This document shows, piece by piece, positions 1 to 11,644 of a DNA stretch of 64,000 bases (position 1 is its first letter; every line of letters begins with the position of its first letter). Position numbers and translations under genes: made by a program. The DNA is from Manis javanica (lineage: Eukaryota; Chordata; Mammalia; Pholidota; Manidae). The stretch is taken from assembly GCF_040802235.1 (NCBI RefSeq), contig NC_133159.1, positions 75,690,501-75,754,500 of the forward strand. The letters are read 5' to 3'. The notes below the pieces were generated by a model. The model was not told the DNA's origin, made no database searches, and was given only the letters and a program-made list of their open reading frames with translations.

Positions 1-112
1 AAGTCCATCTCTTAATTGAATTCTTTCCTTCAAGACAGAGAACTGAGGCCTAAATGAACTAGTAACACCTGTTCCTAACTTACTTGATACTTTGGATAAT
101 TTAAATGTACAG

Positions 113-605
113 TGTATAATATTGTGGGAACCACAAGAAGGCTGCCCCAAGATGTGCTATTGTGACATGTAGATTATTTTAAGCTGAAAAACCATCAAGG
201 CCCAAAAGACTCAGGAAGACACTTCATCTCCTGCAACTGCACAGAAAGATCTGGATGGACGGTCTACCCCACGAGGAGAGCTATGTGGCTAGGTCTGTCA
301 AAATTCCTCTCTGTGGCCCATTGTTTCTGTGGCCTATCAAGTATTTTGTTTACCAAACTTGACTCTTCTCATAGTCGTGTGAATTACTTCCCTTTTCCTT
401 TGGACTCAGACCCCTGCCCCCTGAGCCCTGGTTCAGGATGACATATACACTTCATCCTCCCTTAATGTCTTTGGAACCCATGTCCATGGCTTCCCCATGC
501 ACTAAATTTTGGTTTTTTTCTCCTGTCGATCTGTCTTGTGTCAGTTTGATTCTCAGACCAGCTAAAAGAAGCTTAAGGGGCAGAGGAAATTTCTTCCACC
601 CCAAC
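113..605 (+). mobile_element. Solo LTR of an endogenous retrovirus-like element
   Basis: A 493-bp block starts with TG and ends with CA. It is flanked by the 4-bp duplication ACAG (109-112 and 606-609), as expected for a retroviral-type LTR. The right part, from about 505 to 600, has the layout of an LTR 3' region: a pyrimidine-rich stretch, then a purine-rich stretch before the CA end. No internal retroviral sequence follows, so it is a solo LTR. Family not assigned, and the left boundary is less certain than the right. Confidence 0.55.
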
Positions 606-611
606 AGTACT

Positions 612-712
612 CATGTAAGTTCCATGAAAGCCAGAACTGTATGTACTCCCCTAGAGCTGAGCACATATTGGATGTTTAGTAAATATTTGTTGAATGAATG
701 GATGAATATGAA
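612..712 (+). repeat. L2 LINE 3' end
   Basis: The stretch runs from a 'gtaagttccatgaaagccag' type motif to 'taaatatttgttgaatgaat', the characteristic order at the 3' end of L2. It begins a few bases after the preceding LTR. Confidence 0.8.
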
Positions 713-2325
713 TAATTTACAAGATCACTCCTACCTTATATTGTTTCTTCAACACTGGTTGATCACCTATGACACTGGGTTTCCAAATCATGCCATCACT
801 GATCTCTGCCTTTGCCCAGGGAAGTGACTAGTACCTGCTCTTGGATGAATTACTTAGCCTAAGGATGCCTCACCTGCAGCAAGTTCTCTTGAGCAAGCCT
901 GTTGCCTGCTGGATTGTCCTGCTTTCTACACTCTCTGTATAAGAAGGAGGCTGGGGACCTGGGCAATTCTCCTACCCCCATCCCTAATCCCTGGCAGAAC
1001 AGCTCAGTCAGGCAAAGTGATGGTGATGTCTGCAGTGCTCCTGATCCAGCCCCAGGACCCTTCCTAAAGGTGGGGAGAGCTCTGAGCTCAGGCCAATGTA
1101 TCCAGCAGGTGCAGAGGGCCTGAGGCCCATGATACTTTTAGAGCCCCCCCCCCACAGAAATGCTTTGATTTTAATTTCTTTTAAAATCAAGAGAAAATGA
1201 ATATAATACTGCTTATATAATGATTCCAGCCTGAATTACATTAATTTTTATGCCAACACAGTCATAAAATATAATTTTTTATCTTTTTTTTTTTAGAGAG
1301 AGGAAGAGGCCCAGGAGAGAAAAAAGCAACCAGGGCTCATGCAAGTCAGAGTATGGCCCTGCGTGCCCCAAGCAGCACAGCAGAACAAGCAGGCATCGCG
1401 CTGCCCTGGGAGGAGCTGCTTCTTCAGGCAGCTTCCCAGAGAAAAGCAAGCCCTGCAGGGAGGGGGGCAAACCTCCCTTTGGAGGCAGAAGGGCTTCCTA
1501 CTCTCCCCAGCTTCTTACATAAGGCAAATTCTGGTATGGCATAGTCTCTCCCCTCGCTCCCAGACTCAAAATAAGGAAAAACCACAGTATGATCTCACTC
1601 TTTCTTCCCCCAAATAAGACAAACCCAGCTGTGACCTCATCCCCTGACTCTAAAGTAAAGAAAGCTCACCAGTGACTTCACCTCCTCTTCCCTCAAGGGT
1701 CAAGCCCATGACCGCCCCTCAAATCCATCAAGATCAGGCATGATGCCAGTGCCTCTCCCCCACCCGCTTGGCAGATGACACATTTCCACCCCACTGCTTC
1801 TCAGAAGTGGCCCTGCCTGAAGGTGTGCGTGTCTGGCTGGGGGCCATTTCCTCTTAGCTACGGGGCAAACCCTCTGTCTGCAGGGCAGCTCAGAGTTCGG
1901 GGGAGGGTGGGGGGTGTGGGCAGAAACTGTGACTCAGCGTGCCCGACTGAAGAGAATTTATGCAAGGCTCAACAATAAATAAGGAGTTTTTAGGCAAGTC
2001 TGGAGGGCAAGTTAAGTCAACTGAGGATGAGAAACTAAAAAGCAAAAGGGGAAATTCAGAGCTAAGAAATTCCTAGAAAAGAATTCATGGCCTTGGCCAG
2101 GGTAAGAAGGTTGCTTGAGTTGACGGAGCTCCTAGGCAGGCCTGGCCTCAGACCTGCAGCTGCTCACGGCCCTGCAAGCACTGGGGAACCCGGCCATCTG
2201 CCAGCCTTCTGATCTCCCCTGCTGGCACTGGGTCCTCCTTCTGTAAGAGGGAGAATGTCAGGCCCCTGACAGGCAGCCCAGGTGTGCACGAGGGACTCAG
2301 CATCCAGGGAGTAATAGTATTTGAC
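713..2325. other. No gene recognised; simple tracts and weak tandem repeats
   Basis: No recognisable exon or repeat family. The stretch holds a C run at about 1145-1153, an AT-rich block, a T run before 1295 and an imperfect repetitive stretch at about 1556-1690 (see findings). Short open frames here have no protein-like composition. Confidence 0.5.
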
Positions 2326-2334
2326 TCTGCAGTC

Positions 2335-2517
2335 CAGATTTAACTTGTAGAAAGGAGCAGAATGGGGAAGAAGCTAACCTTGTAAATCAAAAGTCTACTG
2401 GGCTAGTGGGGAAGGTGTGCATGTGTGGGGGCAGGGGCTTATGGGAACTTTGTACTTCCCACTCAATTTTGCTGTGACTCTAAAACTGCTCTAAAAAATA
2501 AAGTCTGTTTTTTAAAA
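2335..2517 (+). repeat. Old L1 3' end (L1M type)
   Basis: The block ends 'ggaactttgtacttcccac', then 'ctaaaactgctctaaaaaat', then an A/T-rich tail. This is the typical end of old mammalian L1 3' UTRs. It is 5' truncated and carries no ORF. Confidence 0.75.
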
Positions 2518-2832
2518 TTGGCTGAGATTTTTTTAGGTCTCTTCTGTAGCCACAGACCCTTGGCTAGTATTATGCAGAGGTTTATACTAGCTCAAGAGAG
2601 AGACCAGGTAAACAGGCGACTTAAGCCATCATAATTGTAAGAGCTTCAAGAAATGTAAACTTCCCTCTTCCTCACACCTTTGGCATATTTCTGGGTGTTA
2701 CAATTCCTTGACTGTGCGCAATTGCTTTGCATTCTACAGCTAGGAAGAAAGCTATAAATACTTATCTAGAGATAGACCCTAGCATATGAACAGCCAGTAG
2801 ATGTATTCTTGCAAATAAGGCTTGTATTCTAA

Positions 2833-3265
2833 CTCAGTTTCTCTATCTGTGAAATGAGGATAACAGTATTATGTTTCTGACAAGATGTCACATGTGTCAG
2901 TTTTCAGTGAAATCTTTGCCATCCTCCCTATTTAAAAGAGCCACACCCTCCTCTCCTCAACGCTCACCAGGGCTTCCTGGCACCTTCCTTGTTTTGTGTT
3001 TCTACAAAGCATTTATCATTATCTGTATATTATATATTTTGCTTTTAAAGTTCTTTTTATCTCCCTTTGAATGTAAATTCCATGAGGGCAGGGATTTTTT
3101 GTCTGTTTTGTTTTGTACTCTCAGCACCTGGAACATTTTCTAATATACAATAGGTCCTCAGTAAGTATTTATTGGGTGAATAATTCATATAAAGTGCTCA
3201 CCACAATGGCTGGTACAGGCCAAGTATGTAATACACATTAACTATTATTATTTGTATTATTCCAG
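2833..3265 (+). repeat. MIR SINE split by an inserted L2
   Basis: The MIR core 'agtttctctatctgtgaaat' is seen at about 2838-2857. The MIR tail (a 'aaagtgctcaccacaatggc' type motif, then 'ctattattattt') resumes at about 3190-3252. The intervening sequence is an L2 copy. Both pieces are on the plus strand and join in consensus order. Confidence 0.75.
2890..3185 (+). repeat. L2 LINE 3' end inside a MIR
   Basis: L2 order is visible: 'ctttgaatgtaaattccatg' then 'agggcagggatt', then 'cagcacctggaacatt', then 'cagtaagtatttattgggtg'. It sits between the two halves of a MIR, so it inserted after that MIR. Confidence 0.8.
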
Positions 3266-4770
3266 GCAGCAGCTTCCAAGAGTGAAGAATGATGAAATTC
3301 CAGAGAGGAGAGAAAGGGATTCAGAAAAGAGAATTAGTGAGGATGCAGGTACCTGATCACAGACTTCCTGAACAGCGTAGTTTTGTTGTAGGCTGAGCCT
3401 ACAAGTTTGGGTGTCTGAATGGCTCCATGCCAGGCTCCCGAAATAAATCATGGGACCCCCGTATACTGATGGTTCATTGTGTCCAAATCAGAGGGCCTTT
3501 AAAACGATGTGCCCTTTCGCCAACCTATTCATCTTTTTTTTAATTCTTGGAGCAGAACCTGGTGTAGGCCAGCTGTGCTTTCCACTGCAATTCTAATCAC
3601 AAGCATTGCACAGGAAATACAAAGAACTGCCCCAAACCAGCTCCAGTTAGCCACCCCACAGTAGTACCACCAAGAGTGTGCCAGGCTATACGAACTAAAG
3701 CAGAAACTCAGAGGGACCACAGAGCAACTGAGTGGAAGCTCCAGGCAGGTGGAACTGAGCTACCTCAGGCAGCAGGAGTCAGCCGAGGTAGACAAAGCTC
3801 TCAGGGCATGCTGATAAGGAAGGTTCCTGTCCCAGGAGCTCACAGACTGTACAAAGTCAAACTCAGTCAACAGTCTGCTTTCCATCTTGGTTCTTCCAAA
3901 ATGTGTCTCCATTGCCTCTCTTCCTACAACACACACACACACACACCAAATCCTCCTATAGCAAGCTCTGTTTTCTTATTGAAATGCTCTGCTAACCCTC
4001 AAAAGGGAAAAGAGAAACTCTTCAAAGTCAGGACGAGGGTAACATTGTCCTGATGCTCTGGCAGGGCCAGTGCGAAATCATCTGGACTCCCCATCTCATC
4101 TCCTACCTGGCTCGCACAGAGTTACACTCCTGGACAAGAAAGCTAGGAGCTGGGCTAGCCTGAGGGCAATCTGTGAAGTCCAGGCAGGCTGCCCTGGCTT
4201 GGCTTTCCCAAATGAGACAGCTCTAGGGAGGTGATTTCGAGAGACAGGGCTACAACTCTAGTGTCTTTCTGCAAACTGTAAAAAATTGCTTCCTCCGGGC
4301 CCTTGGATTGGACAAGTTGTGATTTCTCAAGGCTGAAGCCCCTCTGAGCCTGCTGAGAGAAGCAGGGCTGTATTTCAGCCCATTCACATCCCTCCCCCTT
4401 GGTTGGCTGTCTTTGTGCAGGAGGGGAACTGTACACCTGTACCTGGTGGGTGGCTGTGTGAAGAGGAGGTGTCAGGGGGCTAGCAGGGACGTGAAAAACA
4501 AAATGCCTGATTGATTCTTACTCTCCACACTCCTGTTCTTTTGCAACTGGAGTTTACCCTGTTGCTGGGTCTCCTCTAGAACATGCTAACCTCCTAGTCT
4601 TTCTGCTGGTGCTGCCCCCTATCCAATAGCCAGCTGTGCTAGAGGCCTGTGGTGCCAATACTTAAACTAGGTTGAACTAGGAAGAATGCCTTTCATGGAT
4701 TTAAAGATTGAACAAGTAAGTTAAAAGGCCATTTGGAGAGTGTCAAAGTGGTGTCATGGAAAAGCCAAGG
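3266..4770. other. No gene recognised
   Basis: Apart from a short dinucleotide tract at 3928-3946, I see no recognisable repeat family, RNA gene or exon. The longest frame (125 codons, 3676-4053) crosses that tract and has low-complexity composition. Confidence 0.5.
3928..3946. repeat. (CA)n microsatellite
   Basis: About nine perfect AC units. Short. Confidence 0.9.
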
Positions 4771-4794
4771 ATATGGGATCAGCTGACCTGGAAC

Positions 4795-5035
4795 GGTGGT
4801 GTGATAAGTGTCAACTTGACAGGGCCAAACTGTATTTCCCAGAATTCCCCTCCCTGCATGTTTCCCACAGAGTGGCCACAAGAGATATTCTTCTGTGAGA
4901 TTTGAAGGGGAGAAGTGAAGCAGTAGCTACTTTGCAGCTCACACATTGCCACTAATCTGTCGGCTCTTATCATTGGCTCTCCAAACAAGCGTCTTATTGC
5001 TGTTCTTGCCTTCCCTCAGCTCTCCACTGTGTGAG
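4795..5035. repeat. Old interspersed repeat, LTR-like, family unassigned
   Basis: Contains 'tttcccagaattcccctccc' followed by 'gtggccacaagagatattc', a motif order common in old mammalian MaLR-like or DNA-transposon relics. Boundaries and family are uncertain. Confidence 0.4.
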
Positions 5036-6430
5036 CAGTCGCTACTGCCCACCCATCTCCCCCACCACCCCATTCCAAACTTTCTAGCTAAATCACTTAC
5101 ATTCTTAGCAGACAGCTAATTAAACCAAGTCTGTTACTGGGACTTCACTTCCCTCCCCTCCTGGATGAAATTCCTGAATTTTCTCAGGGCCTTTGAGAAA
5201 CAGGGCTTTTATGCAAAGAAAGGGTGTGAGTAGAGTTTGTGTACATAAAACCAGGCTGGTGGTGGGAATATGTTGGAGTGGTTTCCTCTAAATGTTAGCA
5301 TGACTGGCACCATATACTCTATTTGGATACATAGTAAAGGTGATTATATATGACTTTATTAGCAGAGAATAGAAATACCTTAAAGAAGGCCTCCACTGTT
5401 CAAATTCTTTTCCTGTTTTAGGGATTTGCTGGGCCATGGGGCTATTGAGATAAGAAGTCTTCTTACCACTACCTGCCAGTTTATCCTCAGCTCCATCTGC
5501 ACACTCCACTCCCACCATCCATGCATACACTCTCTCCCTTTCATCCTGCTGTCATCCTGCTTTGTGATCACCCTGACCTCCATCTACCTTGTCATAAATG
5601 AACAAAGGGGTATGAGCTATCCCAGGACAACTTGACACAGAAAAGATGTCTCTCTAAAATCTCAGAATGTCACAATGAAATAGTTGAGAAACAGTATGAT
5701 GCATTGTAGTGGTTTTTCTAAAGTCCATCTCCCTGGAAAAAATTTTGAACATTTGACTCATTCACTGAAAGTTTGGGAGAGCTAAAGGCGGAGGGAAAAA
5801 AGAGAAAGAAGAGTGAATAATTGGCTTCTTTTTGTCCATAGTATCTGATTCAGGTGCCAAAGCTCATGAATCTTGGAATACACTCAGCTATGATCATGGG
5901 TGATTCTCCAAATGAAGAGGCCAAACGCTGGCAAAACAAAAGTCAGATTTGGCCCACTGCATTCCTGCTCTAATGGATGCTGAGAAATGGACGCTCCACA
6001 ACCACCCACAAATTTCCTGGTACTGCTGCTGTCATCGCAAAATCCTGGCTCCTTCAAAGAATCATCCCTTGCCCCTGCCAGAGAAAGCCAGCCTTTAAAA
6101 GAAATTAAATCCAAGGTCACTTACTTCCACATAAAGAGAAAATTTTGTCAGCTGCCAAAATGCATTTTTCTAATGTACTGTTACTCAATAACTTAAGCCT
6201 GGCGTGCTGGGCAGAGTCCAACTTGGGTAATTCCATTCTCCCAACCAAATTTCCCCAAGGAGTTTGAACTGGAAATGACATTATTCTTCATTTCTTCAGC
6301 TACTCTCTTACTAATCAAACTAATGCTTTTCATCCCAAAAGCATGATAGGGATACAGGGATGGAATTTCTAAAAGGGGATTATTCTTAAGAATTTGGTGA
6401 TGAGAGATTTCATTATATAAATTTATTAAA
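5036..6430. other. No gene or clear repeat recognised
   Basis: Unique-looking AT-rich sequence. Short frames only, with no coding signal that I can see. Confidence 0.5.
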
Positions 6431-6434
6431 GTTC

Positions 6435-6860
6435 TTTGGAAGTCAAGTCTAGTCTCATATATTCAACAGTTACTAAAGTACATGCCAAGTACTGTTCTCA
6501 ACATTATAGGTGTAGCAGGACACAAGAACAGGTTTCTGCCCTCAAGAAATAAATATCAGAATTAGTGTATGAGATGAGTTTGGAGAGGCAGGAATCAGAT
6601 CATTTAAGCCATGATATGGAGTTTGGATATTATTTTGTTTGTTTGATTTTTTTAGTTTAATTGTCAGTATGTCCATCCCTCCTACTAGATTATAAGCATC
6701 TCAAGGATAAAAACAGTTGGTTTGTTTTTTTTTTGCCTTTGCCTTTGCCTTTGCTCAAGGAGTTTGGATATTATTATAAGTACAGTTGGAAAGTGTTAGA
6801 AGATTAATATGATCAGATTTGTTTGTTTTTATAAGATGACCATGAAGGGGAAGAACCACT
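6435..6860 (+). repeat. Ancient interspersed repeat interrupted by a 124-bp insertion
   Basis: Both flanks fit one ancient mammalian repeat ('atgccaagtactgttctcaa' on the left, 'ggagtttggatattattata' on the right). The same family recurs at 33.29-33.66, 34.58-34.75 and 57.10-58.51 kb. An insertion at 6635-6758 splits it. Confidence 0.55.
6635..6758 (-). mobile_element. 124-bp retroposed insertion with a 17-bp target duplication
   Basis: The perfect 17-mer ggagtttggatattatt occurs at 6618-6634 and again at 6759-6775, directly flanking the insert. The insert holds T-rich tracts, a stretch resembling an L2 tail ('actagattataagcatctca') and three CCTTTG units. The long duplication and T-rich ends suggest L1-mediated insertion on the minus strand. 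The origin of the inserted RNA is not recognised. Confidence 0.65.
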
Positions 6861-7335
6861 TTTTAGGATATCTGTGAGCCAGGACCCTAGCCTTCTGCTA
6901 TATTCCACTACAGTTACATCATTTTGGAGTCAACATGACTGTGGCCATATTTTCCTCCCTGCGAGGCTCACACAGCATTGAATATTGGTTAACTCAGAGG
7001 CCCAAGGAGGCCAAAGCCATGATGTGACCATTGCACTGCTCCACCATAAAAGCTTCCTCCCTCTTCCTGCCCAGCTGGCTGTATGTCATGGGCTCCCTCT
7101 GGATACATGGGACACCAGACAAGAGAAGGCAAACAAAAAAGCATTAGCTCCTGTCCACTGCTTCGGGAACTGCCCAGACTGTAGAAGGTAGTTCTATGGC
7201 AAAATTAAGGAGCAGGAATACCTATATATATGACTTACTGAATGGTGGCATTCTTGGAAGAACATTACCATTAACAAAGAATACTTGAAAATGTTCTATT
7301 TATTGCCCACCCTGTGAATGGTGACAAATACAAAG
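6861..7335. other. No gene or repeat recognised
   Basis: Unique-looking sequence. Nothing supportable as exon, RNA gene or repeat family. Confidence 0.5.
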
Positions 7336-7344
7336 GAGAAAGTC

Positions 7345-7480
7345 CCATAGAAACTCAGACTAGAAGGGGACGTTAATGGTCATCAAGCCCAGCCCTCCAC
7401 TCAATATGAGATTCTTCTATGCAATCCTAACAGTGAGTCTGCCAATGTTCTATTCTCCTCCTATGTCAGATGGGGGCCAG
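7345..7480 (+). repeat. CR1/L3-type LINE fragment
   Basis: The stretch 'gactagaaggggacgttaat' then 'ggtcatcaagcccagccct' matches the pattern near the 3' end of amniote CR1-like LINEs (L3 in mammals). Confidence 0.5.
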
Positions 7481-7879
7481 ATAAGTGGCAATTGAATTGC
7501 ATGTTGTTCCGTTGGCTAGGGAAGGTCATTGACCTATTGTGGTCTGAAGAGCCAAAGGGCAGATTTAAAAAGTCACGTCTTAAAGAGAAGCCAAGGTCAC
7601 AACCTGGAAAGAAAGTGGTAAATAAGTTTGCCAACTCAGAAGCAAGAGGGAACATAAGGGGTACAGAGCCAAACAAGAAGATACCTAGGATACTGATGAA
7701 TGAGGAATATAAAGTAGGTGGACCAGAGATGAGCAAGTCCAGAGAAATTCATAAGGGTGTGTGCTGTTTCTCATGGTGGAATTTTTAACACAGTTCTCAC
7801 ACAGGTTTGTATGATTGTGCTTAGTAGTTCTGGAGGGGCAGAAGGGAACTAATGTCCTGCTTCTAATAAATTGTCATGC
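7481..7879. other. No gene or repeat recognised
   Basis: A 98-codon frame lies at 7492-7788, but it is Lys/Arg/Gly-rich without a recognisable domain and its length is not unusual. Nothing else is visible. Confidence 0.4.
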
Positions 7880-8740
7880 CTCACATGGAAGCCCATTCAT
7901 CATTAGAAAGTGCCAGTGGTCAGAATATTTTCTGTATCCTCTTTCCTCTGGCCATAAATCTGTTCTTGCATGACGTACAGAGCAAATCTAATTCCTTTTC
8001 CTTAAACAATCCTTCATATAATTAAAAACAGCTCCTAGGTCCTCCTTCAGTATTTCCTGCTCTAGGCTACACATGCCCAGATTCCTTCAGCTGGTCTCAG
8101 ATGGCAAAATTGCATAGATGCCAGACTTCCAAGTTGAAAAGGATTTCAAAATTCAAGTCGAGATCTCCCTCTGCCCAGGAGGAAGATGTGGTTTAGAGAG
8201 GTGAAATGCAGCTGGGTGGGGAGTGGATTTCGTCCAGCATCACCTGAAAGTGGCAGATCTGAAATCTGGATCTTTTATTCCCAAGTGCAATGTTTTCTCC
8301 ATATCTTTCAACACCTCTTACTGCCCCTCTCACCTTCCTCTGTACTCATTCCAGCTTCTCAGATTTTTTCTTTAAATGTAGTCCCTGATGCTGACCCCAC
8401 TTGCAGATGTGGTCCAACTACCAAGATAATAAAGCAATTGCTATCTGCTTTATCCTAAACTCTATACATGCATTAATGCTGATGTGATTACTTTAGATTT
8501 CTTTGACAGGCCCTGATCATTCTTACTGAGCCTGGAGTTAACTAAAACCATTTGTACTAGTTTTTATTTTTAACCCAAAATGTGTCAAGGAAGATACTTT
8601 CCACCTTCTATTGGGATGATTTGGTTTTACTTTAACCTAGATGGAGGATTTTGTATTGAACCCTCCTAAATATGTCCCTGTTAGTTTAGATATATCATCC
8701 TCCTGGTTGGGATATTTTTGAATGTCACTTCTCCTATCAG
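7880..8740 (+). repeat. Long ancient CR1/L3 LINE relic
   Basis: Several CR1/L3 landmarks occur in order: 'ctctaggctacacatgccca' (8061-8080), 'attccttcagctggtctcag', 'ttgcagatgtggtccaacta' near 8400, 'ctgagcctggagttaactaa' near 8527, and a final block near 8650 with 'aggattttgtattgaaccct'. The spacing resembles the non-coding 3' half of CR1-like LINEs. A MIR-like stretch at about 8120-8250 may interrupt it. No ORF is left. Confidence 0.6.
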
Positions 8741-8799
8741 ACATATTAACTAACTATCCACATTTTATGATATACATGACTCAACAAGCACACTGTGGC

Positions 8800-9015
8800 A
8801 AAGACAGTTCTCTCCAAATATGCCATGTACTCCCCTACTTTGCCCAGATTCTGTTGTAATTGTGTTGGAGCCATGGGACTTCCTCTGGCCAACAGACTGG
8901 GAATGAAGGTGATGTCACTTCTGGGCCAACTCATGTTCGAGCCTGTGTGATTCTTCTATTCTTATATCTCCCTTTTACAGAGACAATGGGGGCCACCCAT
9001 GACTATGGGGGTGGC
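8800..9015 (+). repeat. Old LTR-like repeat fragment
   Basis: The motif 'gccatgggacttcctctggc' then 'gatgtcacttctgggccaac' recalls old mammalian LTRs of the kind seen again at 24.6 and 40.3 kb. It is diverged, and its edges are uncertain. Confidence 0.45.
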
Positions 9016-9465
9016 TTACAGGAGGCTGTGGAAATACATTGAGGACAGTTAACCATATTCTAACCAAGTTTCTATACCCAGAGACAAATTCAACTTATCA
9101 CCCAAAGACATCATAAAAGACATCATTTAAATGCCCTGTTAAAATTCAAATACATTAAGTCCCAAAGACCAGGGTAATCCATGGAAGGTTTTTAATCTTG
9201 GGTGTGGTATAGTCAGATCTGGTTTTAGAGCAGCATCTGAGTAGGGAGTGAATTGGAGGGAGCTAAGATCAGAAGCAGAGAGAGCAGCTACGTTCATGAA
9301 CATCCAGAAAGGAGTTATGGTTACAGGAGCCAATGTGAGCTTGCAAAAAACCGAGTTCTGTCACAGTCACCTCATCTCTACCTATGCCAGGGCTGCTAGA
9401 CTGGTGTGTCAGAGATATGCCCACATCCACAGTTCTGACCCTGGCTCTTGCCTGCTCCTCAGCCC
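9016..9465. other. No gene or repeat recognised
   Basis: Unique-looking. The overlapping short frames at 9248-9538 and 9269-9478 lie on opposite strands and neither looks like a protein. Confidence 0.45.
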
Positions 9466-9469
9466 GCTG

Positions 9470-9870
9470 CCACCCCATTCATCTGCCTCTAGCCTCTTGT
9501 GCCTTCAGATTTACTTCAGTGCCTTGAAGCATCTCTGATGCTGGACTTTTACACAAGCCTTCCTTCTGTTTAGAATGGTTTCCTATCCTGCCTCCTTTTG
9601 TGGTCTAATTCTTCAAACCTTAAATCTCAGTTTTCTCAGAGAGGCTTCCCCTGATCCCCTAAGCTAAGTAAGATCCCCTTTCTCACACCATCTGCCCACA
9701 CCCTTCCCCTTCCAGAACGTTCAGGACTTTTGCAATCACGTCTTACAAAACCACTTCCTGTCTCTTTGAGACTAAAAATTCCTGGAGGACAAAGGCCATG
9801 TCTATAGTGTTTACCAGGGAGAACTTAGGACAGTGTGAAGTAGGTGTTCAAATAATATTTGGTGAATCGG
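9470..9870 (+). repeat. L2 LINE, long 3' copy
   Basis: L2 non-coding landmarks run in order: 'ttagaatggtttcctatcct', 'ttctcagagaggcttcccct', 'ctttgagactaaaaattcct', and the end 'aaataatatttggtgaatcg'. About 400 bp, 5' truncated. Confidence 0.8.
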
Positions 9871-10051
9871 ATTTCTAATAATTTGTTCTGGAAATGTGTC
9901 AGAAATCAGTGCTAAATTCTTAGCAATTACAGAACCTCCCCTTTTTGTCCTCTGCCCTTCTCCAGATTCTGGGGAGTTCCTCTTTCCAGCAGAGTTCCTC
10001 AGAGATGACCCACAGCAATTCTTGCAGTTTTCTGGGGTTGTCATTGCCCTG

Positions 10052-10285
10052 GGGCAGGGATCTGAGAACTATAGCCCAACCCATAGCCCAACCCGAATGT
10101 GGCTAGCTGCCTGTTTCTATAAAGCTGCATTAGAACACAGCCATACCCACTCATTCCCAAATTACCCATGGCTGCTTTCACACTACAAAAGCAGAGTTGA
10201 TCAGTTGTAACCAAGATCATATGGCTCCCAAAGCCTAAAATATCACAAAAAATTACAGAAAAAAATTGCTGACTCTTAGTGTAAA
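10052..10285 (+). mobile_element. Non-autonomous hAT-type DNA transposon relic
   Basis: The order 'gggatctgagaactatagcc', 'tgcctgtttctataaagctg', 'attagaacacagccataccc', 'tggctgctttcacactacaa' and 'ctcccaaagcctaaaatat' is that of a widespread mammalian hAT MITE. It has no transposase and the terminal repeats are eroded. Confidence 0.75.
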
Positions 10286-10559
10286 TATTTGAACTCATTC
10301 AAGCTAGGTTATTTCTTTCTGTCACCTCATCTGTATGTGGCTTCTTTTCCTCTCATCTTTGATTTGCCTTTACAATTTGATATTTATTGTTTCTATTTAA
10401 AAGTTCAGAACAAAGTAGATAGCTGCTACTGTCATCTACTGACATGTATCTTCTGCCCCATGGAGCCTCTTCCACTTTTATCTTTTCTTTTTAATAACAA
10501 AGATCATTTATTAAAAACAGAAATCAGTATTTTTGTTTTTTTGTTTACTCAATTAACAT

Positions 10560-10745
10560 TTTCTTTTCTTTTCCAGTTTTATTGAGTATAATTGACATAA
10601 AACTTGTATAAGTTTAAGCTATACAACACAAAGATTTGATAGATGTATATATTGCAAAGTCATGACCACGGTAAATTTAGCTAACATCCATCACCTCTTC
10701 CACATTTTTTTCCTTGTTCTACTCATGTGTAACAAAGCCATTTTA
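10560..10745 (-). repeat. L1 3' end, antisense
   Basis: The stretch from 'agttttattgagtataattg' to 'tagctaacatccatcacctc' is the reverse of a common L1 3' UTR. It is 5' truncated. Confidence 0.8.
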
Positions 10746-11038
10746 TTGCCTTTAAAATTTTCACAAGACCCATTTTACTTCCAGCTTCCTTTTGCGAGTT
10801 ATAGTCATTCTTGCTTATGTAGTCCTCCATAAATTACTTCTCTCTCATGATTGGGCCTTTCAATTAGACTTGTGAATTTTTCTTTTTTCTTTTACAGAGA
10901 TTTTCAAATGTTATCTTAAGAGTTTTGAGAACATGTCAGTCAGAAGCAGCCAAGATGCCCCTCCTCAGCAATTTTGGACTCCCGGATGAGAATCCATTCC
11001 ACTTCTACTATTCCCCAACCAGTTCCCCACTTGGTCAG

Positions 11039-11490
11039 TATTATGGGTTGAATTATATCCCCCCAAAAAAGATATCTTGAATCCTTAACCCCTTGTACCT
11101 CAGAATGTAACCATTTTTGCAAATAGGGTCTTTACAGAGATAATTAAAAGGAGGTCATAATCCAGTAATAATAGTATCTTTATCTCCAATAAGGAGGAGA
11201 AATTTGAACACAGAGACAGACACACCACAGGGAGAATGCCATATGAGCAGGAAAGCAGAGGTGGGGGTGATGCATCTATAAGAGAACGAACACCATAGGC
11301 TGGGAGCAAGTCCCCAGAAGCTAGCTTCAAGGCGTGGAACAGATTCTTCCTCCCACCCTTCAGAGGGAACCAATCCTGCTGATACTTGATGGCGGACTTT
11401 CAGCTTCCTGTACTGTGAGATAATACATTTCTGTTGTGTGGGTCATCAGAATTTGTGGTACTTTGTCAACAGCTCTAGCAAACTAATGCA
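11039..11490 (+). mobile_element. ERVL-MaLR solo LTR (MLT1/MST type)
   Basis: It starts 'tattatgggttgaattatat' with a C run after it and ends 'ctctagcaaactaatgca', with 'tactgtgagataatacattt' before the end. This is the classical architecture of MaLR LTRs. The flanks are GTCAG (left) and CTCAG (right), a 5-bp target duplication with one mismatch. No internal part is present. Confidence 0.85.
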
Positions 11491-11644
11491 CTCAGAATTA
11501 GTTCAAAGAGCAGTTTGCCAGCTGATTCCAATGTGAACTCCACCTCATTTCCCCTGGTTCTGCCTGCTCTAGCTCCTCCCACAAGAGTCCCTTGTTATCC
11601 CACTAAAGATTCTTAGACTGGAGACCAAACCTCCAGATATTTTC

